From contig CANHIS010000004.1 of NCBI GenBank assembly GCA_947460255.1, positions 16,612 through 80,611 of the forward strand: a DNA stretch of 64,000 nt. The letters run 5' to 3'. Made by a program: the position numbers and the translations under genes. Origin of the DNA: Bacteroidota bacterium (GTDB lineage: Bacteria > Bacteroidota > Bacteroidia > M30B66). The notes under the pieces were generated by a model, which was not told where the DNA came from, searched no databases, and saw only the letters and a list, made by a program, of their open reading frames with translations. Numbering within the stretch: the stretch's first letter is position 1; each line of letters begins with the position of its first letter. Positions 19,801 to 30,394 of the stretch are shown piece by piece.

Positions 19801-20894
19801 TTCTCTGCCGCTTCTTGCGCTAATCTATCAGCTTCGGCTTTTGCTTGATCCTCTGCACGCGCTTTTGCTTCTGCATCTTTTTTGGCTTTATCTGCCGCTT
19901 CTTGCGCTAATCTATCGGCTTCAGCTTTGGCTTTTGCATCTGCTTTGGCCTTTTCCTCAGCCTCTCTTTTTGCTTTATCTGCCGCTTCTTGTGCTAAGCG
20001 ATCAGCCTCTGCTTTGGCTTTTGCATCTGCTTTGGATTTATCTTCAGCCTCCTTTTTGGCTTGCTCAGCCGCCAAACGAGCATCGCGTTCGGCCTTTTCT
20101 TGGGCTAATTTTGCTTCTAATGCTGCTCGGTCTTGTTCTGCTTTTGAAGCCAATGCAGCCTCACGTTCTACCCGCGCTTTTTCTTCTGCAGCTTTACGCG
20201 CCTCTAACTCGGATTGAGCTTTGGCTGCTGCAAGTGCGTCGGCTTCTGCTTTGGCTTTGGCAATTTCGGCACGCTCTGCTTCAATTTGTGCTTGTCGAGC
20301 TGCTTCTTTGGCTGCTTCTTCGGCTTTACGTGTAGAATCAGCTTTTGCAGCTTGATCAGCTTCTTTGCGATTCGCAGCGCGTTGTTCAGCTTCAACAGCA
20401 GCAACGTATTCTTTCTTTTGTCGGCTTGTTGCTTTTTGAAAATTCTCTGAATAATCAAACGCTTCATTGTCCTGATCGAAGGCAATTTTGTATTTGAACT
20501 CGAAATTGATGTCGGCAGTTTTCCTGTGAAGATTGATAACCCCTAATTCGTTAAGCTGAGCTACTTCTGTTCCAACTAAATCGGCTGGACAATACGTGCT
20601 AATTTCGATTTTTGTTGGAGCATGGCCTGGTTGTTCGAGGTAAGCTTCACATTGTTTGTTTACTCCAACGCGCATCTGGAATTTACCGGTGGCAACATCA
20701 AAACGGAGGTACTCATTTTTTCCGCCACAAACTAGTTTGATCACAGCATCAGGACTTAAAGATCCGTCGGCGCCGCGAAGCTCTCCATTGAAAATGAGAA
20801 AATCTTTTCTTTCTGGCTGCGCTAGGGCAACACCTACTATTTGAAGGAAAAATAAATTGAATAGGAATATTCTGATTAGGTTCATTGCGGACAA
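16887..20894 (-). CDS. 1335-aa exported Ala/Lys/Glu-rich repeat protein (TolA-like low-complexity helix) with small C-terminal domain
   Basis: Signal peptide MNLIRIFLFNLFFLQIVGVALAQ; ~130-aa N-terminal domain; long tandem ~28-residue units of type AEADRLAKEAADKAKRDAEEKARQEALAK; distinct C-terminus DPAVQTPTKWAYINFGDGKGNIELSKEEFTEYAKRY. Confidence 0.85.
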   Translation of the reverse strand: MSAMNLIRIFLFNLFFLQIVGVALAQPERKDFLIFNGELRGADGSLSPDAVIKLVCGGKNEYLRFDVATGKFQMRVGVNKQCEAYLEQPGHAPTKIEISTYCPADLVGTEVAQLNELGVINLHRKTADINFEFKYKIAFDQDNEAFDYSENFQKATSRQKKEYVAAVEAEQRAANRKEADQAAKADSTRKAEEAAKEAARQAQIEAERAEIAKAKAEADALAAAKAQSELEARKAAEEKARVEREAALASKAEQDRAALEAKLAQEKAERDARLAAEQAKKEAEDKSKADAKAKAEADRLAQEAADKAKREAEEKAKADAKAKAEADRLAQEAADKAKKDAEAKARAEDQAKAEADRLAQEAAEKAKKDADAKARAEAQAKAEADRLAKEAAEKAKKEAEDLARKEALAKAEADRLAQEAADKAKRDAEEKARQEAIAKAEAERLAKEAQEKAKRDAEEKARQEAFAKAQAERDAAERAKAEAIEKARLEALAKAEADRIAQEAADKAKRDAEEKARQEALAKAEAERIAKEAADKAKREADEKARQESLAKVAADKAKADAEEKARREAEEKARQEALAKAQAEKEAADKAKREADEKARQEALAKAETDRLAKEAAEKARMEAEEKARQEAVAKAAAEKAKADAEEKARREAEEKARQEAVAKAAAEKAKADAEEKARREAEEKARQEALAKAQAEKEAADKAKKEADEKARQEALAKAEADRLAQAAADKAKRDAEEKARQEAVAKAAADKAKADAEEKARRDAEEKARQEAVAKAAAEKAKADAEEKARRDAEEKARIEALAKAQAEKEAADKAKRDAEEKARQEALAKAEADRLAKEAADKARKDEDERLRKEAAAKAEADRLAKEAADKAKRDAEEKIRQEAIAKAEADRIAKEAADKAKREADEKARQEAIALAAAEKAKADAELRAKVEAEAKTAAEARAKAEAERLAKEAEEKARRDAEEKARLEAVAKAAAEKAKAEAEEKARRDAEEKARQEAIAKAAAEKAKAEAEAKAKAEAEAKAIAEKAAADKAKKEAEEAALQKKLEEEKAAAEAAAKAKAEADAKAKAEAEKARKAAEEQARIDKAAAEQARVLKMEADAKEAERKAYDEKARKEAEAAAKAKAEAEAKAKSESVEKARQEAVAKAAADKAKAEADAKAKADAAEKARQETIAKVEADRVAKEAADKAKREAEEKARQEAIAKAAADKAKADADAKAKADATEKARLESIAKAGEDKAKADADAKAKAEATEKARQESKSVATRVKEKIAEMDKAGVKDENVTLKTLDPAVQTPTKWAYINFGDGKGNIELSKEEFTEYAKRYKPAVK
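17100..20300 (-). repeat. Long imperfect in-frame tandem repeat tract (~84-bp type units) encoding the charged helix
   Basis: Repeated DNA words such as gctttggcgacagcttcttgacgggctttttcttcagcatc across the gene. Confidence 0.8.
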
Positions 20895-21070
20895 TACGCT
20901 TACAAGCAGTTTTCAGGAATTTCAAGCAAATCTAACAAAACAGGCCGCATTTTCATTACAAGGCGAGGTGAAAGTAACAGAAGATTTGAACAATTTTTAA
21001 AGTGCCTGATGCGCAAAAGCATTCAACCACGAGGTGGATTATGGCCAAATGTTAAAAATGTTCATTTGCA

Positions 21071-22009
21071 TTAAAGCTTTGCCACCAGCATATTGTTCGC
21101 CTTATAACTTGCTGCCATGAGATCTTTCGCAATGAGGTGTTCTATGAATCCTGAGATTGCATCTACAGTGCGCATTTTGGCGAAAGGTCTTGCATAAACC
21201 ATGCTTACTTCTCGCACCGGCATTGGATCGGCGAAGAAGATTACCTTTTCTTTTCGCGCAATGGGTAAAGATTGGTAAAAAAGCTCTGGAATCAAGGTTA
21301 AGCCTCCAAATTCATCCACAAGATTGAGCAACGTTTCGAAAGAGCTGGCTTCTAACTTAAGATTCTTCGGCGTGTTTTGCTTCTTTTTCAGCGAACAAAG
21401 GTTGATGAATTGCTCCCTCAGGCAGTGGCCTTCTTCCAAGAGCCAAACCTGCTGATTTCGAACATCTTCTGGCAATAAATACTTTTTATTCAGTCCAGAA
21501 TCTCCGTAAACCATCAGGGCTTCATAATATAAAACTCGCTTATCGATGTTTTCGCCTGGTAGCGGAGTGGCGAGAATGCCAGCATCTATTGCACCTTCGC
21601 GTAACGATCGAATGATATTGCTCGTGGTACGTTCGCTCACATCGAGCTCTAGGTCTGGATATGCTTCCATCAAACCCCGTAAAATCCTTGGAAGTAACGA
21701 ATTGGCAATGGTTGGAATAATTCCAATGCGGATTGTTCCTCCGATCTTTCCATGCATTTCTTTTACACGATCGTTGAGGACTCTTAAATGTGCCAAAACA
21801 TTTCGTGCATCTTCCACAATTTGCTTTCCAGCATCGGTAGTAACGGGAGGATTGCTTTTCCGATCAAAAATAAGTAAGCCCAATTCTTCTTCGAGCTTTT
21901 TTACCATGGCGCTCAAAGTTGCTTGGGTAACAAAGCAAGCATCCGCCGCGCGGGTAAAATTCTTCAAACGATCAACGGCAACAATGTATTCAAGCTGTTG
22001 GATATTCAT
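21071..22009 (-). CDS. oxyR: OxyR-type LysR-family transcriptional regulator
   Basis: LysR HTH MNIQQLEYIVAVDRLKNFTRAADACFVTQATLSAMVKKLEEELG; EEGHCLREQFINLC keeps two cysteines 9 residues apart, as in OxyR. Confidence 0.88.
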   Translation of the reverse strand: MNIQQLEYIVAVDRLKNFTRAADACFVTQATLSAMVKKLEEELGLLIFDRKSNPPVTTDAGKQIVEDARNVLAHLRVLNDRVKEMHGKIGGTIRIGIIPTIANSLLPRILRGLMEAYPDLELDVSERTTSNIIRSLREGAIDAGILATPLPGENIDKRVLYYEALMVYGDSGLNKKYLLPEDVRNQQVWLLEEGHCLREQFINLCSLKKKQNTPKNLKLEASSFETLLNLVDEFGGLTLIPELFYQSLPIARKEKVIFFADPMPVREVSMVYARPFAKMRTVDAISGFIEHLIAKDLMAASYKANNMLVAKL

Positions 22010-22205
22010 AAATTTCGATAGATAATATCAATGTCAAAAATAGAAAAAATCAGTTTTCTCTATTTGATTATGCTATTTACTTTTGCCGGTGTTATTCGTT
22101 TAGCATTTTACTTTTTCGAAGCAACATTCAAGAATTCCCAATTGGCTCAGCATATAGTATCACGGGGCGGATTACCATAAATAGTTAGTATTTCACAACC
22201 AACCA

Positions 22206-22242
22206 AAAAACGGAGCTCGCATCCATCACTGCGGCTCCGTTT
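22206..22242 (-). terminator. Rho-independent terminator
   Basis: AAAACGGAGC...GCTCCGTTTT downstream of lhgO. Confidence 0.75.
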
Positions 22243-22265
22243 TAGTTTTATTAGGGTGTGTTGAA

Positions 22266-23477
22266 CTATTTGGCTTGCAATTTTTCAAGTGCCATTTTGC
22301 TCACCGTTTCGCCGATAGCCAACGATGAAGTAGCAGCTGGAGAAGGCGCGTTGAGTACATTGATTACAAAATCTTTTTCCATGATTTTAAAATCGTCGAG
22401 CAAACCACCAGTGCGGTCGCAGGCTTGAGCACGAACCCCAGCGCCAGCAGGAACGAGATCCTCCTCACGAATTTCGGGCACCAATTTTTGAAGTGCTTTG
22501 GTAAAGGCCGACTTGAAAAACGATCTGTAATACTCACCGATGCCTGTTTTGTAATATTTCACAGCCACTTTTCTGAATCCAGGCCAACTTAGTGATCCCC
22601 AAAGGTCTTTGAAACTTACTTGACTCATTTTGTATCCTTCTCGTTTGAAGGCGAATACAGCATTCGGCCCAGCTTCAACACCACCGCCAATCATGCGAGT
22701 AAAGTGCACGCCAAGGAACGGGAAATTTGGATCTGGAACTGGATAGATGAGGCCTTTTACTAAGTGTCGGCGATCTTCTCGCAATTCGTAATATTCTCCA
22801 CGGAATGGTATGATGCGCACGTCGAGGTTTTCCTCTGTAAGCGAGGCAATTCTATCAGAAAACAATCCAGCACAATTGATCACCAGTTTCGAAGAAAAGG
22901 TTTTGCCTTCGGCATCTACTTCGGCTCCGCCGGATGATTTACGAATTCCGGTTACCTTGTGGTTGGTGAATACCTCTCCGCCTTTTTCACGGATGATTTT
23001 GCACATCACACGAGAAACTTCTGCGTAATCAATGATTCCGGTTTGAGGCACTCTAATGCCTTGAATTCCGGTACAATGTGGTTCGAATTGACGAATTTCT
23101 TCGGCTGTAATTTTCCGAAGGCCCCCTAATCCGTTTTCAACTCCTCGCTGATACAAATTTTCGAGCAGTGGAAGTTCCGCTTCGGTTGTGGCTACAATCA
23201 CCTTTCCACACAAGTCGAATGGAATGTTATTTTCACGGGCAAACTTGAGCATCAACTCATAGCCTCGAATACAATTGAGTGCCTTAAGACTTCCGGGCTT
23301 GTAGTAAATTCCTGAGTGTATTACGCCCGAATTGTTTCCTGTTTGGTGGAGCGCGACTTCGTTTTCCTTTTCTAAAACGAGCACCTTTAAAGTAGCATCA
23401 GATTCGATGAGATTTAACGCAGTTGCTAATCCTACGATTCCTCCACCTACAATTATACAGTCGTAATGTTTTTCCAT
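22266..23477 (-). CDS. lhgO: L-2-hydroxyglutarate oxidase/dehydrogenase
   Basis: CIIVGGGIVGLATALNL FAD motif; HQTGNNSGVIHSGIYYKPGSLKA; VPAGAGVRAQACDRTGGLLDDF. Confidence 0.9.
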   Translation of the reverse strand: MEKHYDCIIVGGGIVGLATALNLIESDATLKVLVLEKENEVALHQTGNNSGVIHSGIYYKPGSLKALNCIRGYELMLKFARENNIPFDLCGKVIVATTEAELPLLENLYQRGVENGLGGLRKITAEEIRQFEPHCTGIQGIRVPQTGIIDYAEVSRVMCKIIREKGGEVFTNHKVTGIRKSSGGAEVDAEGKTFSSKLVINCAGLFSDRIASLTEENLDVRIIPFRGEYYELREDRRHLVKGLIYPVPDPNFPFLGVHFTRMIGGGVEAGPNAVFAFKREGYKMSQVSFKDLWGSLSWPGFRKVAVKYYKTGIGEYYRSFFKSAFTKALQKLVPEIREEDLVPAGAGVRAQACDRTGGLLDDFKIMEKDFVINVLNAPSPAATSSLAIGETVSKMALEKLQAK

Positions 23478-23584
23478 GAGCGGCAAAAATACAACGCGAA
23501 TTGGCTTGATTGCAAGGAAAATGAGTGGATTTTAAATAAAAAAACCAGCCTTGTGAGCCGGTCTTCATTTAAAAGGTTAAACAT

Positions 23585-23782
23585 TTAAGGGTACTGATAC
23601 CTCGCCATGCACCATGTAAGAAGTGCTTCACGCTCAGGCTCTAGTAGCCGCTGGATTGCTTTCATGAGTTCTTTGCGAAAGAGGGCCGCATCAAAACTCA
23701 CATTCTCGAGAATCATTTTGCTGTATTCCAACATCGATGTTGCCATGAGAACTGAATTTAAGGGTTCGTTTGGCTTGTTCAT
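23585..23782 (-). CDS. Small conserved-looking hypothetical protein (~65 aa from internal ATG)
   Basis: LEYSKMILENVSFDAALFRKELMKAIQRLLEPEREALLTWC resembles small Bacteroidota hypotheticals; followed by gene-spaced intergenic DNA. Confidence 0.55.
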   Translation of the reverse strand: MNKPNEPLNSVLMATSMLEYSKMILENVSFDAALFRKELMKAIQRLLEPEREALLTWCMARYQYP

Positions 23783-23909
23783 GACATGTAAAACGACCAA
23801 AAGCCAAATTGTTGTAACAACAATCACTTTTAACGTTCATTCACAATTCAATAAAAACCAAAGTACAATTCAGTTCAAAAGCAATGATGATTTAAGTTGG
23901 AAACTCTGT

Positions 23910-24821
23910 TTAAGCAGGCAGGTTGATGACCACATCTTTGTAGAAACGAAATCTAACTTTCTCAGGGATTAACCGAGGATGGATGCGGGTATTCAAAACT
24001 TCCTTCACTTTCATACGGAGATCTTTTCGAGAGGTTGCATGAATGATAAAAGATTCTCCAATGGCCTTTGCAGAAAGGTCGTTTTCGTTACGTTCCTTTA
24101 CCATAAAAACCAAGCGATTATGTGTAGGTTGATCGGCCCATTTATAAATCAGCATCCAATGTAAGGCTGCGCCAATGATCACGAAAACATGAAAAATTTC
24201 ATGTGAGCCTAAAAATCCTGGAATGACTTCTCCTATTCGCAGAAAGTCGATCATCGCGCCCAAGGTGTAGGCAATACCACCATAAATAGCGAAGGAAATA
24301 TTTTTAAATCCATACATCATCCATGCTTTAATCATCGAACTTAAGGCCGACCAACCCATGGCGAAGAACACGCTCAAGATTAACCATTCGGGCAATTGAT
24401 CGATTAAAATAACAGTGAGCAACAAACCTGTAATTGCCACCACCCATAAAAACACCAACATGCCCCAGCGCCATCTTCCTCGAAAAAGAATCACATGAAT
24501 TGGAGTGGCAGTGCCGGCGATCATGGTAAAAATGGCAGCATAATCGAGCCGACGAAAAACTTGACGGCCTAAACCAGGCTCTAGTGCATGGTAGATGCCG
24601 CTCATCATAAATACGAACACAATGCCAGCCATGAAAATAAGCAGTGAAGCAACGCGGACTTTGTTTCCCCAGCCTTTGCGGATAAGAATGTAGCCAGTGC
24701 ACAATGTAACAATACCCGCCAATAGGTGGGTCCAGCTTGAAATGGGTTGGTAAAATCCTAACATGGTGCGTCCTTTTGCTTGATTAACGGGATTATTGAT
24801 TGATTTGTTGGTGGAAATCAA
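23910..24821 (-). CDS. Hemolysin III/PAQR-family membrane protein with C-terminal HicB-like domain
   Basis: Seven-TM pattern with SGIYHAL, RRLDYAAIFTMIAGTATP and SHEIFHVFVIIGAALH; C-terminal RLVFMVKERNENDLSAKAIGESFIIHATSRKDLRMKVKEVLNTR...KVRFRFYKDVVI. Confidence 0.85.
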   Translation of the reverse strand: MISTNKSINNPVNQAKGRTMLGFYQPISSWTHLLAGIVTLCTGYILIRKGWGNKVRVASLLIFMAGIVFVFMMSGIYHALEPGLGRQVFRRLDYAAIFTMIAGTATPIHVILFRGRWRWGMLVFLWVVAITGLLLTVILIDQLPEWLILSVFFAMGWSALSSMIKAWMMYGFKNISFAIYGGIAYTLGAMIDFLRIGEVIPGFLGSHEIFHVFVIIGAALHWMLIYKWADQPTHNRLVFMVKERNENDLSAKAIGESFIIHATSRKDLRMKVKEVLNTRIHPRLIPEKVRFRFYKDVVINLPA

Positions 24822-24922
24822 AACAAAAACCTACAGCAAAATCGTCTTCCAAGGTGTTGCAACAACACTTACTTAAAACCCGCCACAGCACAGACAATTA
24901 GAGAAGAAAGTGGGGCAAAAGA

Positions 24923-24978
24923 AAATCCCTGATGCAGGAAAACAATCTAGGCGACAGCCTTTCTTACATCAGGGATTT
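24923..24978 (-). terminator. Inverted repeat/terminator downstream of ABC-F gene
   Basis: AAATCCCTGATG ... CATCAGGGATTT. Confidence 0.55.
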
Positions 24979-24991
24979 AAAAACAGGTAAT

Positions 24992-26644
<1,653 letters not shown>

Positions 26645-26784
26645 CTAAAAGAGATATTTATTCAGTTGCTTTCAACCTTGATTTTTATTCTCTTTTCAAT
26701 TAAAATCCTATAACTTCGGCGTTTGATCATTTTTTATAAAATCGAAGAAGTTTTCGAAAATAACCAAGAAAAGATTTCGCAGCC

Positions 26785-28107
26785 GTGTGGAAAAAAGTAA
26801 TTGAGTTATTCGACAGGTTTAGTGTTTGGATGGCAAAGCCAGTAGGCGATCCTATAGCAGATAAAATAAACAGAATCTCAACTGCAATTTTGTTGGTGAA
26901 TCTTTTGCTCGCCACTGTTTTCGGGACTGTATCATTTATTTTTGATTATCCTTTGATTGGATGGATCACATTTACTGCTCATCCAGTTTATGCATTCGGG
27001 ATTTATATTGCCCGAAAAGGCCATATTGATTTATGCAAAGTGCTTCTGCTCCTTCATGCATATTTAATGATTTTCGCACAAGTGATCATCAACTCAAACA
27101 GTTCGCATGTTTCGTTGTATTATTTACCTGCAATAACCTGCACAATGCTTTTTTTACAGGGAAACACAAGATTTTTAGGTCGTTTTCTTGCAATTTTTGG
27201 CGCAGGCTTGCTGATGATTTCAGAAGTGGTGGTTTTTCCAGGTATTGGCGCGGAGATCACCGAAAAGGTTCGCTTCATGGACCAAGTAGCCAATGTGATT
27301 GGAGCCGTTAGCATTACGATGTTTGCGATGTATTTTTTATTGAAATTCAACGATGAAGTGCAACAGAAGCTCAAAATTCAAACTGAAGAATATGAGCGAA
27401 TGAATCAACATTTGCTTTCATCCAACAACACCAAAACACGGTTGTTCTCTATTATTAGTCACGACTTAAGAAACCCTTTGATATCCATCAAGAGCTCTGT
27501 TTCGGTAATTCGGGAACCTGAGTTTCCTGAAGAAGAAAAAAGTGCATTGCTCGAAGAGCTCGAGAAACGCGTAGATTATTCGATGAACCTAATGAACAAC
27601 CTACTCATTTGGTCGCGAACACAATTGAATGGCATTCAGTTTCAGCCCGAAATTATCGAATTGAGCGATTTGGCCAGAAGGGTAACAAATCAAATGGAAG
27701 CGATGGCTCAAATCAAAAAAGTGAGCATTCAATTGAACTTCCTCAACGTTCCAGTTTTGGTGAATGTAGATAAAAACATGATCGAAATTGTGCTACGCAA
27801 CTTGATCTCAAATGCCATTAAGTTTACGCAAGCGGGCGGTTTTGTGAAAATCCATGGTGCGTTAATCAATGGTAAATTTATCACCACAGTAGCCGATTCA
27901 GGCGTTGGAATTGATCTTGAATCTTTAGAAAAAATCCGAAATCAGATTTTCTACACCTCGCCAGGCACAGAAAAGGAAAAAGGTTCTGGATTAGGTTTGA
28001 TGCTCTCTCGGGAATTTCTAGCATCCCACAACTCCGAACTGATGATCGACTCTTCGCCCGGGGCTGGAACCAGAATCTCCTTCAAGTTGGATGTTGTAGA
28101 TCACTGA
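26785..28107 (+). CDS. Membrane-bound sensor histidine kinase (GTG start)
   Basis: N-terminal TM helices; HisKA FSIISHDLRNPLISIKSSV; HATPase LRNLISNAIKFTQ, GVGIDLE, GSGLGLMLSREFL. Confidence 0.9.
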   Translation: MWKKVIELFDRFSVWMAKPVGDPIADKINRISTAILLVNLLLATVFGTVSFIFDYPLIGWITFTAHPVYAFGIYIARKGHIDLCKVLLLLHAYLMIFAQVIINSNSSHVSLYYLPAITCTMLFLQGNTRFLGRFLAIFGAGLLMISEVVVFPGIGAEITEKVRFMDQVANVIGAVSITMFAMYFLLKFNDEVQQKLKIQTEEYERMNQHLLSSNNTKTRLFSIISHDLRNPLISIKSSVSVIREPEFPEEEKSALLEELEKRVDYSMNLMNNLLIWSRTQLNGIQFQPEIIELSDLARRVTNQMEAMAQIKKVSIQLNFLNVPVLVNVDKNMIEIVLRNLISNAIKFTQAGGFVKIHGALINGKFITTVADSGVGIDLESLEKIRNQIFYTSPGTEKEKGSGLGLMLSREFLASHNSELMIDSSPGAGTRISFKLDVVDH

Positions 28108-28208
28108 TACATCTCATCTTCAGAGATTTTCCACAGCCATCGTGAATAACTTCATAGGGCAGATATGCTCCCATCAGCTATCTTCACACTTCTAATTTAT
28201 CCCCGCCC

Positions 28209-29756
28209 ATGAAAAAACATCTCCTCTTGTTGGGGCTTCCCGCCCTACTCTTTTTGCAATCCTGCTCGCAGAAAGACGAAATTGCAGATACCACACAGCA
28301 AATCAGCTCGAAGTCTGCACTGGTAAAGAAAAAAGTAATTACCGAAGCTCCCCAAGGTGAAGCTATTTCGAAACACCAACTAGATCAATATGTAGTTGGG
28401 AAATTGGAAGCTGAGCGCGATTTCCGTTGGACCAACGAAGACCTCAAAACACTTTGGTCGGCTTTACAATATGGTGATCAATCGCTCGCCATCGGTTATA
28501 AAATTGCCGGAATTGCTGACCTTACGCCTACATTACATGAAATAAACATTCAAAAAGGCGAATGGAAACAAGTGCACGATGAATTGATTTCGTTGATTAA
28601 AAACGAATACTTCAAATCGACTGGCACTGCACTCAAATGGGAAGAAGTATTGGTGGAAGATGACCAGATTTTGCCAATCATCACCATCAAAATGACGGAT
28701 AAAAACGTACTTACCGCTCTGGCTAATCTCGAGAATGTACGTTACCTAGAACCGCTCGATTTTTGGCCTGACCAAATCGATAGATCATCTTCAGGATGCG
28801 ATGGGTCCTCAACAACTGTTAACTCTACCGATTTCACCACTATCACTCCAGGTGCAAAATTACCTTGGAACTTCAACAACATCGGCGTGCCAACTGCTTG
28901 GAATACGGCACAAGGGCAAGGCATCACTATCGGTGTGATTGATGCAGGAATCAGCTCTACACAGTCGTTGTTAGGTTCTCAATTTACCAACGGATTGTCT
29001 TCAGGTAGAACCATTACTACTGATTATACTTTGGGCTCATCAGCTTATACTTCATGCACACATGGCACTTCAATGTCCGGTTTGGCTGCCGGACCAAGAA
29101 ACGACCTCAACAATACGACCGGGATTGCCTACAAATCGAATCTGCACTTTATCCGTGCTTGCAACGATGTAGTGCTCGACGGATCATCAGAAAGAACTGG
29201 TGTGAAGAATGCTTTAGTTAGAATGGGCAACCGCACAGATGTTCGCATTGTGAGCATGAGTATCGGAACGCCATTCTACAGTTCAGTGCTTTATGATGGA
29301 GTAGTTTACGCGAACAACAAAGGCAAAATGCTTTTCGCGGCGGCTGGTACTTCATTTTCATGGACAAGCTGGTATGGTGTAATTTATCCTGCTGCACACG
29401 GCGAATGTATAGCTGTTACTGGAGTTAACGAAAGCAGTTCAACGTGCAATGTTTGCCATGATGGCTCTCAGGTAGACTTTACAGTACCAATGGAAAGAAA
29501 TTCAAATTCAGATCGCAATACACTTTCATTGGCTGGAAGCGGAAATAACCCAAGCTATGTAGGTGGAAGTTCTAGTGCAACAGCTATGGCAGCAGGTGTA
29601 GCTGCATTGGTTTGGTCGGCTCGTCCAACTTTAACCAGATCGCAAGTGTACACAGCAATCAGAAATACTTCACAATACTATCCTTCGCTTAACAGCAGCC
29701 GAGGATATGGAAACATCAATGCAGCAGCAGCAGTTTCAGCAGCAATGACTTACTAA
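28209..29756 (+). CDS. S8 family (subtilisin-like) serine peptidase, putative lipoprotein
   Basis: Lipobox-like LFLQSC; GVIDAGIS (Asp), HGTSMSGLAAG (His), GGSSSATAMAAGVAALVW (Ser). Confidence 0.9.
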   Translation: MKKHLLLLGLPALLFLQSCSQKDEIADTTQQISSKSALVKKKVITEAPQGEAISKHQLDQYVVGKLEAERDFRWTNEDLKTLWSALQYGDQSLAIGYKIAGIADLTPTLHEINIQKGEWKQVHDELISLIKNEYFKSTGTALKWEEVLVEDDQILPIITIKMTDKNVLTALANLENVRYLEPLDFWPDQIDRSSSGCDGSSTTVNSTDFTTITPGAKLPWNFNNIGVPTAWNTAQGQGITIGVIDAGISSTQSLLGSQFTNGLSSGRTITTDYTLGSSAYTSCTHGTSMSGLAAGPRNDLNNTTGIAYKSNLHFIRACNDVVLDGSSERTGVKNALVRMGNRTDVRIVSMSIGTPFYSSVLYDGVVYANNKGKMLFAAAGTSFSWTSWYGVIYPAAHGECIAVTGVNESSSTCNVCHDGSQVDFTVPMERNSNSDRNTLSLAGSGNNPSYVGGSSSATAMAAGVAALVWSARPTLTRSQVYTAIRNTSQYYPSLNSSRGYGNINAAAAVSAAMTY

Positions 29757-29776
29757 TCTATCTTCTTATAAATGAA

Positions 29777-29810
29777 AAACGCCCGACAAACCATCGGGCG
29801 TTTTTTTTAT
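29777..29810. terminator. Bidirectional rho-independent terminator
   Basis: AACGCCCGA-caaacca-TCGGGCGTT followed by T run, between convergent genes. Confidence 0.85.
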
Positions 29811-30268
29811 GATTTATCGGATTCTTCTTCGGCGCGCTTGAGAATATCCCAAGTATGGTCGGCTAACAAACGAACAGTTGCCACGAAACGCTTAAACTTC
29901 TTGCTCCTGCCCCACTCGCCTGGCGAAACCATCGAAAGAAAATGTTTCTCATCTTCTTTTTCGTACAAATGGTACACATGCCCAACCAATGGATCAAATC
30001 CCATGTGTGCTTGGTAAATCCACAAAGAAATATCGGTTCTCGATTTGATGTCTTGTGCTTGATTGAACAACAATTGAATCTGCTCCTGAATTTGCTTCAG
30101 CTGCATATCGGTTTGCTGTTCCATCGCCAGCAAAGCATTGCTTTTCACTTTTCCGAGGTCGTCCGGACGAATAACGCCGCTGCTCAACGTGTGTGCATAC
30201 GGCAATAAACCAGGATTCTCCGCAACTTTGTCGGGATCGATCGGATTGATAAACGGTTTTTCTTCCAC
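29807..30268 (-). CDS. DUF2452 domain-containing protein
   Basis: NPIDPDKVAENPGLLPYAHTLSSGVIRPDDLGKVKSNALLAMEQQ and YQAHMGFDPLVGHVYHLYEKEDEKHFLSMVSPGEW. Confidence 0.85.
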   Translation of the reverse strand: MEEKPFINPIDPDKVAENPGLLPYAHTLSSGVIRPDDLGKVKSNALLAMEQQTDMQLKQIQEQIQLLFNQAQDIKSRTDISLWIYQAHMGFDPLVGHVYHLYEKEDEKHFLSMVSPGEWGRSKKFKRFVATVRLLADHTWDILKRAEEESDKS

Positions 30269-30394
30269 GGATTCTTAAACACGCAAAATTAGGAATTGTT
30301 GACAATCGTTCGATTATATGCCGAACCAGTCCAACGAATTCCGAATTTCGCATCCGCCAACGAGGTGATTTAAAACACCTTGCAACACCTTAGA

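Noticed and set aside
17333-20485. Many long ORFs overlapping the Lys/Ala/Glu-rich gene in other frames and on the opposite strand (up to 292 aa)
   Set aside because: Leu/Pro/Ser-rich or Lys-rich low-complexity translations are shadows of the repeat's skewed codons; no start context or domain.
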